Assembly (NCBI GenBank): GCA_021234535.1
Contig: CM037842.1
Coordinates: forward strand, 9,903,771-9,967,770
Reading direction: 5' to 3'
Source of the DNA: Stichopus chloronotus
Lineage: Eukaryota; Echinodermata; Holothuroidea; Aspidochirotida; Stichopodidae
DNA: 64,000 nucleotides
Both the position numbers and the translations under genes were made by a program. Every line of letters starts with the position of its first letter. Position 1 is the first letter of the stretch. Shown piece by piece: positions 25,996-39,000 of this stretch. The notes beneath the pieces are model-generated. The model saw only the letters and a program-made list of their open reading frames with translations. It did no database searches and was not told where the DNA came from.

Positions 25996-27400
25996 AAACC
26001 ACAATTGGGACAGGTCCGGACGAACACACACACACGCACACGGACACGTTTTCATTTATACCACCCAACAGGACCCTCCTGTACCCATGGTCACTCTACC
26101 ATGGGGTACACCTGGGGTGTCGCTACTCATCCACTCCAAGCGTTTCCATGGCAACCATTCACCCATGGGTGCACAGTACAATATATAGCTCCACTAGCCA
26201 AGTGACAAGAGATAATAAAAGGAGGATTTCTATGAAGGATAAAATTCGAGACCTCGCTATGGTCAAGGAGAATTGTTTGGAGTGCCTCGTGGGGGTTTCA
26301 ATAAGGGGCAAATATGTAAAGTTTATTTTGCGGTCAAACGGATGAAACAGGGCAGGTCACATGGAGCATGAATTGCAGGTAACATTACGCGTGGTGGAAA
26401 ATATAACTTCAGACTAGACTTATACATGAACGTGAGATGGAAACGACCTAGGGATGGGAAACGTAAAGAGCCTAGGATTCGGGATAAGTGATGTCTTCAA
26501 ACTCCGTGCTCAGCTACCAGCCGACCCAAGGCAGTTTTGGGGCCGATCCGAATGCGGGGCGCTATATAGGGTAACGGTGGGCACTGAAAATTTGTTTTCA
26601 TTTGCATCTTGTAATGCGCTAACTTATAGTAGTGAGTGGAATAACCAGTTAAATCATTCGATTGTGTTGCCCTTTTCTCCATGGCAATTTCCAAATCTTT
26701 GAATTATTGGTTGGTTGAGGTTTGGGCGTTGTAAAAAAGATGATTACTTTGATGAAAGATTTCATTTTCTTCCTGCAAATATCACGAAGTCCATTCCATG
26801 AATCACTACTTGCGGAGAAGCTTCATCTACTCAAGGGCAAGCTGATTGCTGCTATTCAACGGTCAGCACTCATCTCGATTTGATTTGACTATTGTTCCAT
26901 TTTAAATAATTCCACCAATACTATTAATGATTTAAAACAGAAAACGAACGTTCCGTACCTGTGTAACTGAATTACAAAAAAGGACGTTGCAAATAATTAG
27001 TTTTATTTCAAAAATTCTGGTCGATGAAGCAATTAATGAAAACTATTAAACAATCACCTGTTAGGTCTTTTATTTGGATGGACTTCATATTTTTTATATA
27101 TTTGTATAGTTAGAAATTGAGTAATATGTATTTTTCTATATTTTTTTTTCGTTTTTTTTTCGTTTTCGGTCGCCGTGCTGGAATCACACGATATGAAGAA
27201 TTGCCAATACTCTCACCCTAAGAAATCCAGGATAATTGAAAATTTACATTAACTCTTACATCCATGGGGCATGGCCTTCTGACAGCGGTTCCTCTGGAAA
27301 GGAGTTTATGGAATGAAAACGATAAAAGGTATTGATTCAAACGACATGAAACAGAAGGGAAATCGTGGTTCTTTGTATTCTTTTATGGAGGATCACAAGT
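25996..27400. other. Intergenic DNA, end of right duplication copy
   Basis: Begins with a short CA-rich run (26028-26045) next to CCATGG-containing sequence, then DNA collinear with 7600-8490 up to about 27140. The 152-codon ORF at 25887-26345 crosses the satellite end and the CA run in a single frame and is not a credible gene. Confidence 0.5.
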
Positions 27401-27415
27401 CCAACTTTCATTAAA

Positions 27416-27870
27416 ATGTCTAAAAACCTGTCAGAAAAGAGTCCGTATTATCTTTGGTGACACATTGTCCAATGATCGGAGCTGTCTGAGGGTGTTGTTA
27501 CAATACTTGTAAGAATCTTGTAAATTTATCAGTTACTGAAAGCTTGTGACATTTTTGGTCAGTTGTGACATCACTGGTTAGATCATTTATTTATAATGTC
27601 CCATGTGTAACATTATTATCAGTTTTAACATTATTGGTCATGTGTGGCATTGTTGGTTGTGGCAGGGCACACCACACTAGTTTACAAACCTTACATGCAA
27701 CTTGACAAAAGAGTTTTACATTTAGATGTCTTCTGCACAGAGGCTGTCAATTCCTGGATATCTGATGTCGCCTAAGGAATGTTGAAAATTAAGGAGTAAT
27801 GTCTTTGCCATGTGTTAAACAATCATCCAATGTTCAACCAAGACACAACATGAATGAATGAATGACTTGT
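27416..27870 (+). mobile_element. Non-LTR retrotransposon 3' fragment
   Basis: From about 27416 the + strand reads KCLKTCQKRVRIIFGDTLSN, matching the (l)QKRa-RiI-G motif near the C-terminus of LINE reverse transcriptases; the frame stops soon after. Downstream are repeats of a TGACATT...GGTCA motif (27545-27650) and a GAATGAATGAATGA tail at about 27853-27866. The TGACATT/GGTCA motif also appears in opposite orientation near 6975-7095. Confidence 0.55.
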
Positions 27871-28097
27871 CATTATCTCATAGCTATACATAGTATACAG
27901 GGAAAAGATTTTTACGTACTTGGGCATTTAAAGTCGCCATAAATGACACTTAAATGGTAGTCCACCTTACACCCCTTGAAATATTCAACCGACACTTGGT
28001 GGGTCAGTAGTCCTTACGAAGGACTACCTCATGGGATACAAATGGCATGGGTCGGAATTACCCACTGGGGTTATGGCCGTAAGAAGCGTGTCCAGAT

Positions 28098-28131
28098 GTG
28101 TGTTTGTGTGTGGGTGTGTGTGTGTGTGTGT
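28098..28131. repeat. (TG)n microsatellite
   Basis: TG-rich run interrupted by TT and GGG. Confidence 0.85.
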
Positions 28132-28144
28132 ACAACCAAACTTG

Positions 28145-28520
28145 TAGCACAATCTCCTCCTAGACGGTAGGTGATGGGTGGGTGCCCGGGTATAAGGTGT
28201 GAGCGATGACGTCATAGGTAGGAGGTTAAATGTCACAGGTTATGAAAACGAAAAACACATTTTCAGCATTATTTCAATGTGTGAATATCTTAGAGGTACA
28301 AAACGACCATAAATGAAAAGTAGACAAAACAGGAATTATTTTAAAATATTGATGATGTCACCATGTCAAAGGTCACGTGATTAAATGTCAAATCGGCAAA
28401 AATGCTCTAAAAAGTATGTCACGATCTCCGCATTAACCTTAAGAAACTTGGTGGGTGGTTGTCCGGGTATGTTGCATAGTGTCCTCTCGACTGATGACGT
28501 CAGGTCAAGGGCAACGGTCT
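28145..28520. repeat. Two diverged copies of a unit about 286 bp apart
   Basis: AACTTG...GGTGGG(T)G...CCGGGTAT followed by GATGACGTCA occurs around 28140-28216 and again around 28450-28502; GATGACGTCA lies at about 28206 and 28492. An ordinary interspersed or tandem repeat; no gene. Confidence 0.5.
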
Positions 28521-28530
28521 CATGATTAAT

Positions 28531-31390
28531 GTGACACTTAATACAGTGGTAGGTGCTGGTCGTTCATGTTGTCAACATCAGTTTTACATTATGCCTTTCC
28601 GTAAATGTGAAACGTTATTTCAAAATATCGTAGGTCCTGTACAATTATATTCTGGACTCGGTATTTACATTTTTAGCAATGTAATTTCTCGTGGATTGGT
28701 AATGCCTTTACTCAGTATATGTTTGCAGATCTACTGCACAATTGTTCAAGTGCTCGATATGTTTACCCACTGTGAAAAAAAAAATACTGAACCACCCATA
28801 ACGAGCTTTTCAGGGCACTCAAAGGACTTGGTGTAAAGGAATACGCTGACGCTCGTTCGTTTTCTGGGAATACTTTTGACGCACGTTCGATATCTAGCCA
28901 CATTTGTACTTGAATTCAGGTAGGCCTATTTGCGCCAGCTCATCGTACTTCGGAAGAGTGGGTATCACGCAAAACGACAGGGATTAGACTTGCAACTCCA
29001 TGTATTGCCTAATTGTTGTAAATTGTGTACATACAACATATGTACATATTATTTATAGCATAATTTAGGGGTGGACAGAATCAAAATATACAACAATTGA
29101 CACGATAAGCATTCATTTATGTTTTAAGGGTTGAATAAGAAGGACCATTGGGTGATCACTTTAGTATAGGGATGAGAGATTTGTCGAAAGGTACAACACG
29201 CTTCATACAACACGTTATGGAAGTCAGTATTCCCAATTTCAAAAGGAAGAAATTATGTGGCATCGAACTTGTGTGCTCCTACACTGAGTGCACATCTATA
29301 TACTCAAAAATTAAAAAAGCTCCATTTTATAAATTTCGGGTGAGTGGCAACAGTTTCAACATGTGGCTTACAATTGTTAATACTAGCCTATATCAATAGA
29401 ATGCAATTTACTATTCATCACGGTAAAAATCTGTAAAAACAATCGGATCTTTTCAAGGGTATATTCTACGGTACCAATACATACACGGATGAAGAATTTT
29501 TACTGGTTAACAGCCAAGGTTTGAAAGAGATATGTCCTTGCCGTACATGTTTTCAGGTTGCTTGGTATCTACTTTTCCTTCTTTTTCTTTCACAACTATT
29601 TACTATGTATACATATCTGATGCTAGTGTGTCTTCTACATTTCCAAGCTTCCTCACATCGCTATGCAGGGTGGTTTTGGAAAGAAAGTTTCTCCGGTTGG
29701 AAACTTTGTCGACAAGATTTTGATGACGACTATCTCCCACCGTTGTCAGCGATGCCAAACGCAAGACAATTTCTAAGAAGAACTTGATACAGAAACGACA
29801 GAAGTAATTCAATCTTTTGCTGTCCTGAGATGTTCTAACATAGATACCTTGCCACTTCAATTGGCAATTTAATGATCACCATTTTAATCAAAATTTGAAC
29901 ACAATAGATCTGACTGTTTCTGATGTTATGTCAAACTCTTGAGGTAATAAAACTTTTTAGATCATCAGTTGGAAGAAGAAAAGAAATCAACACCTTGAGA
30001 AAAAATTAAAACTTTGAGAAAATATGTTAAACGTTAAACACAATATTTCAAAACTTTGAAATTGAAGTCAGACTTTTTGATGTGATCTGGCCAGGTATCA
30101 AGCCCAGAACCTCCCCGTTGCTGAATTTTAGGAGAAAATGTTAAAACTTTTAGATTAGATGGCAAAAGTGTGATGTAATCTTTGTGATATTTCACTGGCC
30201 TTTACGGCCACCGTGATTTCTATTGCCAACCTTTCATTACCAGCCAGGGACCTTTTTTCACTGAGTGTGAGTGCCTCATAGGTATTTGCTTTAAACCAAA
30301 TTTGAGAAGGTTCGACGTTATGGCCAGTACATAATCAAATTTTTCCGTTGCGTAAGTTAAGTACATTTCAAGTACTTAAGTGAAAACCCTGTTAACTTTC
30401 TATTCTAAAATGATAGCTCGTTCCAAACGTTAAGCGTATGTCCCAGTGGATTCATTTTGAAACTGCTTAATTAAAATGATTGCGTGTGTTGAAAAAACCA
30501 GAAAGATAAGATTGTTTTTAATCTTAATTTTCGTCGTTTTTTAATTTACACGCGATGTTGTACAAGGACAGATTACGTCTTTCAATGATGAAAGTGACAG
30601 TAACTACTTTGAAAGCAACGGTGATTTGCACAAAAACCGGTAAAAACAGAAATTAACGGTTCTTGCTATAAAAAAACTACATAACAGATATGCAACAGCA
30701 CAGGTCTAATTAAGCTAGTCCTCACAAAATATACATAATTTGCTAAAATCGTGTCCCTAGAAGACCTTTCTTGCATGATAGAACATGATGTGGTATACAG
30801 ATGTATTATACAGATGTACAGATGTGAAGGCATATTCCTCTCGCGGGGGCATAAACACATATGATATCATGGAGAATTGGCTGCTCACTCGTGTATCAGA
30901 AATACACTAATTGAAATCACATTAAGCATAAGATCCACAGAATGTTTAACTCAACAGAGGGCGTTATTCATTTACATCTGAACTAAGAAACCAATTTGCC
31001 TAGCTGTTCAAGTTAGATTGATCAAAATTGATTGATTAAAGGTAATACAACCTAGAAAAGAAAAAATAACAGCTTTTCCAACTAGTCAAATATATCTGCA
31101 ATAGTTTCCAACTACATGTATGTAATGTATATCACTGACAACATCCGCTATGGACTTTTCAGACACTTTCATATAGTAGTATGACACTCTAATAGTAATT
31201 TAAAATACAGAAATCCTCAATTAAAACAAGAACTATCACGTTAAATGCTGCATAGACGTCACATAGTGTTGTTTATCTTGTTCACCACTATTTATATTCA
31301 CCAATATATGATAAATTCTTCGTTACATTATTTAAAAGTTGCCACTCTAATATTCACAAATACTGACTTACAGTAATTTGCTTCCAATAG
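28531..31390. other. Intergenic; no supported gene
   Basis: The ORF at 29148-29399 has a strong donor-like GTGAGT at 29339 and an Ig-like LTIVNTS phrase after it, so it might be a decayed Ig exon, but I cannot place it in a gene. Another possible acceptor (GCTATGCAG before 29669) opens short frames without a known domain. Confidence 0.4.
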
Positions 31391-31404
31391 ACGTATAACC
31401 ACAG

Positions 31405-31479
31405 TCCCTACTAACGGACGAGACATCTGTTTGTTCTCGGGTATCGAGGATACTAACTGCAGTAAATGGGTTATAACTA
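31405..31479 (+). CDS. Candidate 25-residue upstream exon of the Ig receptor (weak)
   Basis: Between ACCACAG and GTAAGT lies an open, phase-1-symmetric 75-base stretch reading VPTNGRDICLFSGIEDTNCS before KWVIT. Phase and position would let it join the first Ig exon at 32767. It has two cysteines but no domain I recognise, and no leader exon was found 5' of it. It may be chance. Confidence 0.2.
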
Positions 31480-31866
31480 GTAAGTATTAGCATATTGAAA
31501 GTTTCTTAGTAGCCACTTTTTTTCAGTGTATTTATTCCTAAAAACTCTAGTATAATAACAATTTGAAACTTTTTTGAGGGGGGGGGGGGTTGAATTGTTT
31601 ATACTTTAAAGTACACTGAAAGTTTAGTTGCTTAATAAAGGCAAACTCTCAAGAAAATTGAAACGTAATATTTGCTTCTATGCATCTTCGAGGAAGAAAT
31701 GATAAAAATTACAGAGTTTCCCAGATAAATACTGTTCAAAGTCTGTAAGAATATATTTGCAGTGTAAGTTGCTGCATATCGTACATTTTGATGTGGTTGC
31801 TAAATCTACTATGATTCAATTAAAGTAAGGAACAAAATGGCCCACTGCTAAACAACGACGGTGAAA

Positions 31867-31917
31867 ATGGTGACCAAGAAGACTTTGCTCTTGTTTTGGT
31901 TAGTCATCGGAATCTGG
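31867..31917 (+). CDS. Candidate leader peptide for the Ig receptor (weak)
   Basis: ATG in the context GAAAATGG opens MVTKKTLLLFWLVIGIWDE, a good signal peptide shape, about 850 bases upstream of the first Ig exon. No GT donor ends it in phase 1: the expected position after TGGG reads ATGAAA. GTTAGT inside it gives phase 2, which does not join. It is a decayed leader, a chance ORF, or needs an unusual donor. Confidence 0.2.
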
Positions 31918-32766
31918 GATGAAAACCAGAGGAAAGAAAAGAGAAGATCACAATGAATAGAGTAACGTTACGCTAATAGAGTAACGACTTAACAATCAAA
32001 GGAGAGAAAGAGACACTTCGAGACTATTTGGACAAAGAGTAAAAGTCTGCAAAGGCATCCATGTACCACATCTTATGATGTGCAACTTCAAATGTCGAGC
32101 ATGACTGACCGATGTCGCAACCTAGGGTATCAGGATGAGAATTCGACCATTTAAAGATTTCGTGACACTGTCCTCAAAATTCCTCGAAGTTTTAAATATT
32201 TATGGAATCTCTTTGTTTACACTGTCAAATACTAAATCATGAAAAGAATCGTTAGTGATGCACACTAACAGCGTTTGTTCTTTTAAAGGAAAATGCGTCA
32301 AATGTTAGCTGTTAGTAGTATTCGATACAGTGGTAGAATTCGCATCATTTGATTCATTTCGACATGTCAGGTGCTTACGTAACGGTATCATTTGCTTTTG
32401 GTCAGGATTTTCAGAAATATAGTGATATATCTGTACCATTGTAGGTATATCCAAGATAACAAATGTTGACGTTAATAAAATACGCTTATGCGTTATGTGC
32501 TGAACTATCATTGTACATTTTAAGTTAACAAAAAGGAAAGACATTAAATACTTCCACAAGTGAGAAGGCAATTACTAGCTCTTCCTTCACTATGACCACG
32601 GGATTCTTGCAGTGACGCTTTCTTAATTCGTATGCATTTCCATGTGCCTTTCACAACCATTGATACGTATAGATGCTTTTACCGTTTACTTTAATGACAC
32701 CCTGTTGAAATGACGTACAATCTAGAAAATATTCCACTGCTTTTTCATTATTTCTTTGTGGAATAG

Positions 32767-33099
32767 TTCCACCACAGATATACGTCGAAATAAAAGGAGA
32801 AAACGTTACCAATCTTCCATATTTAATTCCCATGGGGTTTCTTATAACGATTGGCTGCCATGCAGACTCTGGATCTCCTGTTTCTCTTACATGGGTGGTA
32901 AACGACGAACCACTTTCTATGATACCTACAACAGTTGGCCCTAATTGCTCGAGTCAGTGGAACTGTTCCTCGTCATCACTGTTGCAATACCAATTAAACA
33001 AAGAATTTGGAGAAGTAGTGTGTGTTGGAAGAACAGATGAAACAGGTTTTGAAAGGAACTATACAATAGCTTTTCACAGTTGGGAATCCCAGGCGTATG
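32767..33099 (+). CDS. Receptor exon: Ig-like domain 1
   Basis: 111 residues, phase 1 on both sides (GAATAG acceptor, GTAAGA donor). Starts VPPQIYVEIKGENVT; core ITIGCHAD...LTWVVN...EVVCVG has the two Ig cysteines and the Trp. It has several N-x-S/T sequons and an extra NCSSQWNCSS cysteine pair. The acceptor at 32766 is preferred over 32777 because it keeps phase 1 and matches the VPPTLYI start of Ig4. Confidence 0.8.
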
Positions 33100-36000
33100 G
33101 TAAGAAATATGTTTTACCCTGTTTTCCATACACACAAATGTGAAACATTCCCACGGCAAACTTGAAAGTAACTACTTCACTGATAAGTTATTTTTCCTGC
33201 AAAATTTGCAACTTACATACTTAGCTCAGGACATGTGTCGCAACTCTCTTTAAAAAAAACATATGTGTGGCTAATTAATTCTTAATGGTGGTGAAATGTC
33301 TTCTTTCTTTATTTATTAGGGACAACTATAACAGCTAAGGGAAAGGAAATCTCTGAGGTAGCATACCTTGACCACAACCAAAATGTGAACTTCACATGCT
33401 TCGTTGTTGGGCCTAAGCCGTTTCCCAAGTTATATTTCTCTGTGAATCGTAACATTGTTCCCACAAGCATGATATCGTCCATAAAACTACCAAATGACAC
33501 GTTCATCTCCAAAATATTTTTATCACATGAAGCAAGCGATGACGCCCTGCTGTCGTGTAACTGTGACTTGTTTGATGGGAAAGTGACAACGGCAAGTTCT
33601 ACAAGAATAATATTGTACGGTAAGCATATTTTCATGGAAGAAAGACAAATTCAAGCTTTAGACATTTTTAGTATCAAGTTTTATTCGTAAATGATAAGTG
33701 ATACATGAAATAACGCAATTAATGAAAAGTTTTTAAAAGAACTCTTAGGTTTTTTTTTTAAGTTTTTTTTTTCGTTTGAGATAAATCGCTGTAATTACAC
33801 AATGGGTAAATATATTTTTTTAGTTTCGTAGTTTCCAATGAACGTTGAAATGTTACACAGACAGACAAAGAAGGTCTGTGTTCGTAAATGTAATAAAAAG
33901 TAAACGTTTCTACATTCTTGGTGATTATGTTTTGAACTGGTAAGCATTCCTTTACCATGACAATACATCTCCTCTGAGCTACCGCATTAAAAACAAACTG
34001 TCTTTAAAACAAATTCAAAATTATTATTACCTCTGAAATCTAACTAGGCAATTCAATTGTAGCGCCAAAATTCAAAATTAATTCCATATATTTAAGGAGG
34101 ACTTCCCATTGCACTCCATGCTTAAGTATTACTATTATTATGGTGCATTTACAACAATCAATATCATCTATTCACTTGAAAATCTCACAATCTCTAAATA
34201 TTCTGAGAAGCGACAAAACATAAGATTCACATTCCTGACTAGATTTGCCAACGATGATGTTTGAAATCAAAGGGGAGACAGTACCAACTTCGAAACGCGT
34301 CTTCCTTGAAAAAGGAGAAGACACCACAGTGATTTGTAAAGCTATTGCCGAGAGGGCGCCGGTGTCTGGTATATCATGGAAGATAAATGACAGGCCGACG
34401 TCATCGCAAGGCGCCTTGTTTACTACACGTAAATCGATGTCATTGTCCTCTTTGACATTTTCTCCAGAGGCAAAGTACTATACCATTGGTTGCAGGAGTT
34501 GGCTTGAAAACTATTTCGGTGTTGACGATAAATGGCATATTGAAATGAACATAAGCACATACGGTAGGGTGAAATATAGAAATTTGGATATGAAAACATA
34601 AAAATGTTAATTTTATAGAATATCTAAACCAAAACAAGTCAACTATATGTTTACAGCAATATTCAGAGCACATTTCTCACCAACTTGAGCACCTATAAAT
34701 TAAGATATATCTTCATACTGTTCATCTTGTCGTTAACTTCGTTTATGTGCACTCTCACCAGGATAATCAGGAATATTTGTTATTATATTTATTATATATT
34801 TATTTGTTATACATTTATTATTCTGATGTAAATATTAAATTACTCTACCACCACCACGTCTGTGATTGAAAGTTGGAATAATCCAAATGTTCACCGGAAT
34901 ATCCTTGTTATGATAATGCGATACTTATCCCTGTGCTTAAAGCAAAGCAATTGTATCCGGAAAGTGATATCTCCTGTAAGCGCGATTGTAGTTTTTCATA
35001 CTTATATTTCTGTGTTCAATGTTTAGTTCCGCCGACCTTGTACATTACAGTCGATGGAAAACGAACTAAGGCAGTGGAGTATTTTGTTGAAGGTACAGCA
35101 GTTACCATTACATGTTTCTCTGTTGGAGCGATGCCGAGAAATAACCTGTCCTTTACTTTAAATGGAGATGTCGTGTACTACACAGAAGAACTTCAATATT
35201 CACACCAACATTCCACTTTCAACTCAAATCTAACCTTTACCATTGATCTAAAGAATGAAGAGGTTGCAACTTGTACCAGCATCATGACTGAATCAAACGT
35301 TCAGCATAAAGTTGAATTAACACTTATAGCATACGGTAAGCAAAATGAAACTAAAAGCATTAAATTTAAATATGTTTAATTCTTTAAATATTAAAATATC
35401 TAAAAATGCAGCTTATGCAGAGGACCGTAGAGAAAAGTAATTAGAAGGCGTTTATATTCTCTCTGAAGCAAAATTAAAACTTTATTGATATCCAATAATG
35501 ACCATATGTCAGTTTTTTTGTTAAATCGGTCAAAATGAGTGGACGTGTAAGAAGAAATTATATGATGTACACTCCAGGTAATAAAACCAAACACAGGTAT
35601 GTAGAATTTCGACCTTTTTTTCTCAGTGATATGGACTTTGTTCTTTAACTACGGTTCAACCATATTTTGCTATCAACATGAACTTTATTGGCAGTCATAT
35701 GAACTTTACAATCAATGTTTTAGCTAAAAGTGTTCTTTTTTTTTTGTCATTTCAGCTGTACCAATTTTATCCCTTTTTATCAATGACAGAGAAGTATCGG
35801 ATACTGTATTCCTTCCTTTTGAACAGGAAGTTCTGGTCACGTTCGTTGTCTATGACGTCAGACCTACTTCCTTTCTTACTTGTGAGGTCAACGAAGAACC
35901 AGTACCTTTAAAGAAAAAGGTACAAGACCTAGCAGGAAATGCTCCAGTGGAGAATTCGGTATTAAAAGGAGAATTTCACTTTACCCCGAAGTACGAGTAT

Positions 36001-39000
36001 GAAACCATATTTTGCAAAATCATGTTAAAAAGAGGGCAATATTTAACTGGTGAAATTCAGTTAGCAGTTGGAACTATTGGTTACATTGGTAAGAGTTTCC
36101 CTTTACTCAACAAACTATTTTGTGTCAAAGTAAATTATGTGGAAAAGTTTGTATAATGGTAGTTAAGCGGTTAATGACTAACTTGAGTGAGATTGAGTGA
36201 CTGTGATTTCTAAGACAACTCCCGTCTTCCCAATGTCTATTTTAGGATATAGAGATAATGTTTGTTATAGTGAAACAAACATACTTGAGAATACGAAAAA
36301 ATAGGAATTCAAGAAACATATACAATTATTGCGTGTTTTGTGCAACCATTTGTTTATGATGAACGATAAACAAATTACGTTAAAATTCCGACAAAGATGA
36401 ACACTTAAATACTTTCATTTGCAATTTGCCTGAAGAAAGTGAAAATATAACACAAGAATGTGTTAACGTCATTTTCACTTCACATAATCCACTTGTCAGT
36501 GATTAATTGAAGCGACGTTCAAACAATGCCCTTTTTGGCTGTTTAAGGATAATCATTTTAGCTTTTATTTTACAATAGTAATGAGTGCAAAACTACAGTT
36601 ACCACTTATTTGGATTCCATAAAACAAAAAAAGAGATTCATATTAGGGAGAAATAACATTTAGTCACTGTATTCTGTCATACTTTTTTTTACAGAAAATG
36701 CAATAAAGGGTTCTAGTTCCAATCTACAATGGATTGTAGTTGGATCTGTGGTCGGCATTGCCCTACTAGTTCTCTTTTATAAAGGTGAAGGGACTTTCAG
36801 AGGTAAGTTACAAAGTAAAATGTCATCGAAAGCACATAAGTTGACAAATTAACGTGGCTAGATGGATGGATGGATGAATGGATGGAGGATGGATGAATGG
36901 ATGAATTTATGGATGGACGGACGGATGGTAAACAATGTTAAATTAACAGTTATTTTAAGGTATGTTATGAATAAGCACAAAAATTTGTAATACATTTGCA
37001 GCGTTTATTCTTTTCATACAGTTCATGTTATAGTTTCCTATCTTTTGTGTTTTTTTTTTTTTCGGAAAGCCATTTGGGCATCGGTCATCTCAAAGTTGTC
37101 TTTAAGGTATGTTTATTTCATCGTCTATAAGCAAACACTTACAAGAAGCAATCCAACTGTGATTGGTTGGACTTTAATGTAAAATAGTGAAAGTGGACTA
37201 CAGAAGGGCTAATCAACTAGTATTCCAATTTTCAGATATTTATATGATCCAGTGTTAACGTGTTTTTATCTTAATGGAAATTGCAATGAAGAATATTTAC
37301 TCATACCCAGCATTAACTCTATTCAACTCAAGTATTTTTTATGTCACTTAAAGGTCAGATAATCAAGACTAAATGAGACATATTACGCTCCGAAGTACCT
37401 CAAAGTATCAATAATGTTGTTGACTGTGACTCCGTGTAACTGCCAAATCATATCAGTGCCAAAATAACAATACACTGTGTCATGGAGAGATTTTACTTTC
37501 GGGTAGTGTGAACCCTTGACTAATTAATAAAATCTTGTTTAGAGCGATACAATAGGTAATTTAACTCCCACAAGCGTTGAGTTTCTCGATAAACGTAAGA
37601 GGATTTTCGTGCTCATAAAATGTATCGCGGTATTCATGAAACGAGTATTGAACTTTCACTTTATGCTTAGGTAGTGAAATAGTTTAAGCATAAAACAATA
37701 CCACTGGAAAACTGTTTGAACTTAACAACAATTAGTGAGTAAATCTTGTTACTTATTGACCTTTATGGATCGCATATGGCTTTTCACACCGTAGTAATAC
37801 ATTTGCTATTTATCTTGCTTTTCTATATAATCACTGGTGCTGCTGATAAGAGCTTTCAGTATCCTTTTTATAAAGAAATCCCTGCGACTCCGAAGACAAT
37901 GGATCATCCGTTGAGATGAACGATTTACATGAAGATGCTTTCCAAGAAAGACGTCCAAGTAATTTAACAAATTATTTTAGTAGTAATCTTCAGTTCAACA
38001 CTTCTTATTTATAACACACTGTAATTCCTTTTTCATTTCTCTACAAGAAAATATCCTACCTGAAAAGTAAAACTGCAGAAAATTGATGAGGGCTGTAAAA
38101 GGAAAACGAAATTAAAGCGACCAGTGCGTAACTGTGGACGCAAGAGTATGATGTATTGAATAACGAGATGAAAGGGATCAGTAGGAATACAAAAGTAAAG
38201 GAATATGGTATTTATTGCCTTTTAAAATAAGATCATGCCCTATCAAGGAATTGCAATGATAGCTTTTAGCTAGTTACAGACATGGTTTAAAACTACTAAC
38301 GGATGATTGTAACGAAATTCACAAGGAGCATTTTATGGAATATTAAACTGATACCGATAAGGTACGATGGTTTATGCTTACATTGTCAATTCTTTGCAAT
38401 AACATAATTTATTCCAACTAAAAGCAAAAGAAATTGCCCACGAAATAAGGTTTATATTGGAAACACTTGAGATCTTTGGTCTCGAAGAATCATTTCTCAT
38501 CCTACAGGTTACATGTCGGTAGTTTTACCGTCTCAGACCGAAAAATATTCATTCCCTGAGTTACCGTTCACTTAAGAGACGTGACCATTGTTGAAGTAGG
38601 ATGGTTCACCCTACGACAGCCGAACAATCAACTGCCGAGTTGATTTCATGTTTGATTCTTAAATAGTGTCTAAGACATTATTATTTTTATAGAATTAATA
38701 TTTTTAGATATTCGTCTTCACAATCTGTAGCTTCGTAATTTTGCAACAAGAAATATTTTGCAATGTCTGGTCACATTAGAAAATGAGAAAAATTACAAAA
38801 ATTGGTCACTGTATTTTTTTTTTAATTTTCATATGATGTATGGTCATGACACATCAGATTTCTTAGATGTGTTCGGCTGAATGATTGTGTAATGGAAAAC
38901 ATTAATTAAATGTTACATTTCATTTGTGTTCTAGCTTTACATAGATCCTTGCCTAACCCTCCTAGGTAAGAATAAACCACTTTTAACCGTAAAATGTGTT

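Larger units (their letters stand above)
18960..27140 (+). repeat. Segmental duplication, right copy
   Basis: Partner of the 1-8490 segment, in the same orientation, at an offset of about 18.7-18.9 kb. It includes the last intron and last exon of the complete SUEL-lectin gene and its 3' flank. It differs from the left copy mainly by the satellite at 24684-25995, which I do not see in the left copy. Confidence 0.75.

Noticed and set aside
25887..26345. 152-codon ORF, the longest in the window
   Set aside because: It crosses the end of the satellite array, a CA-repeat run and duplicated non-coding DNA; its partner region in the left copy is not open.
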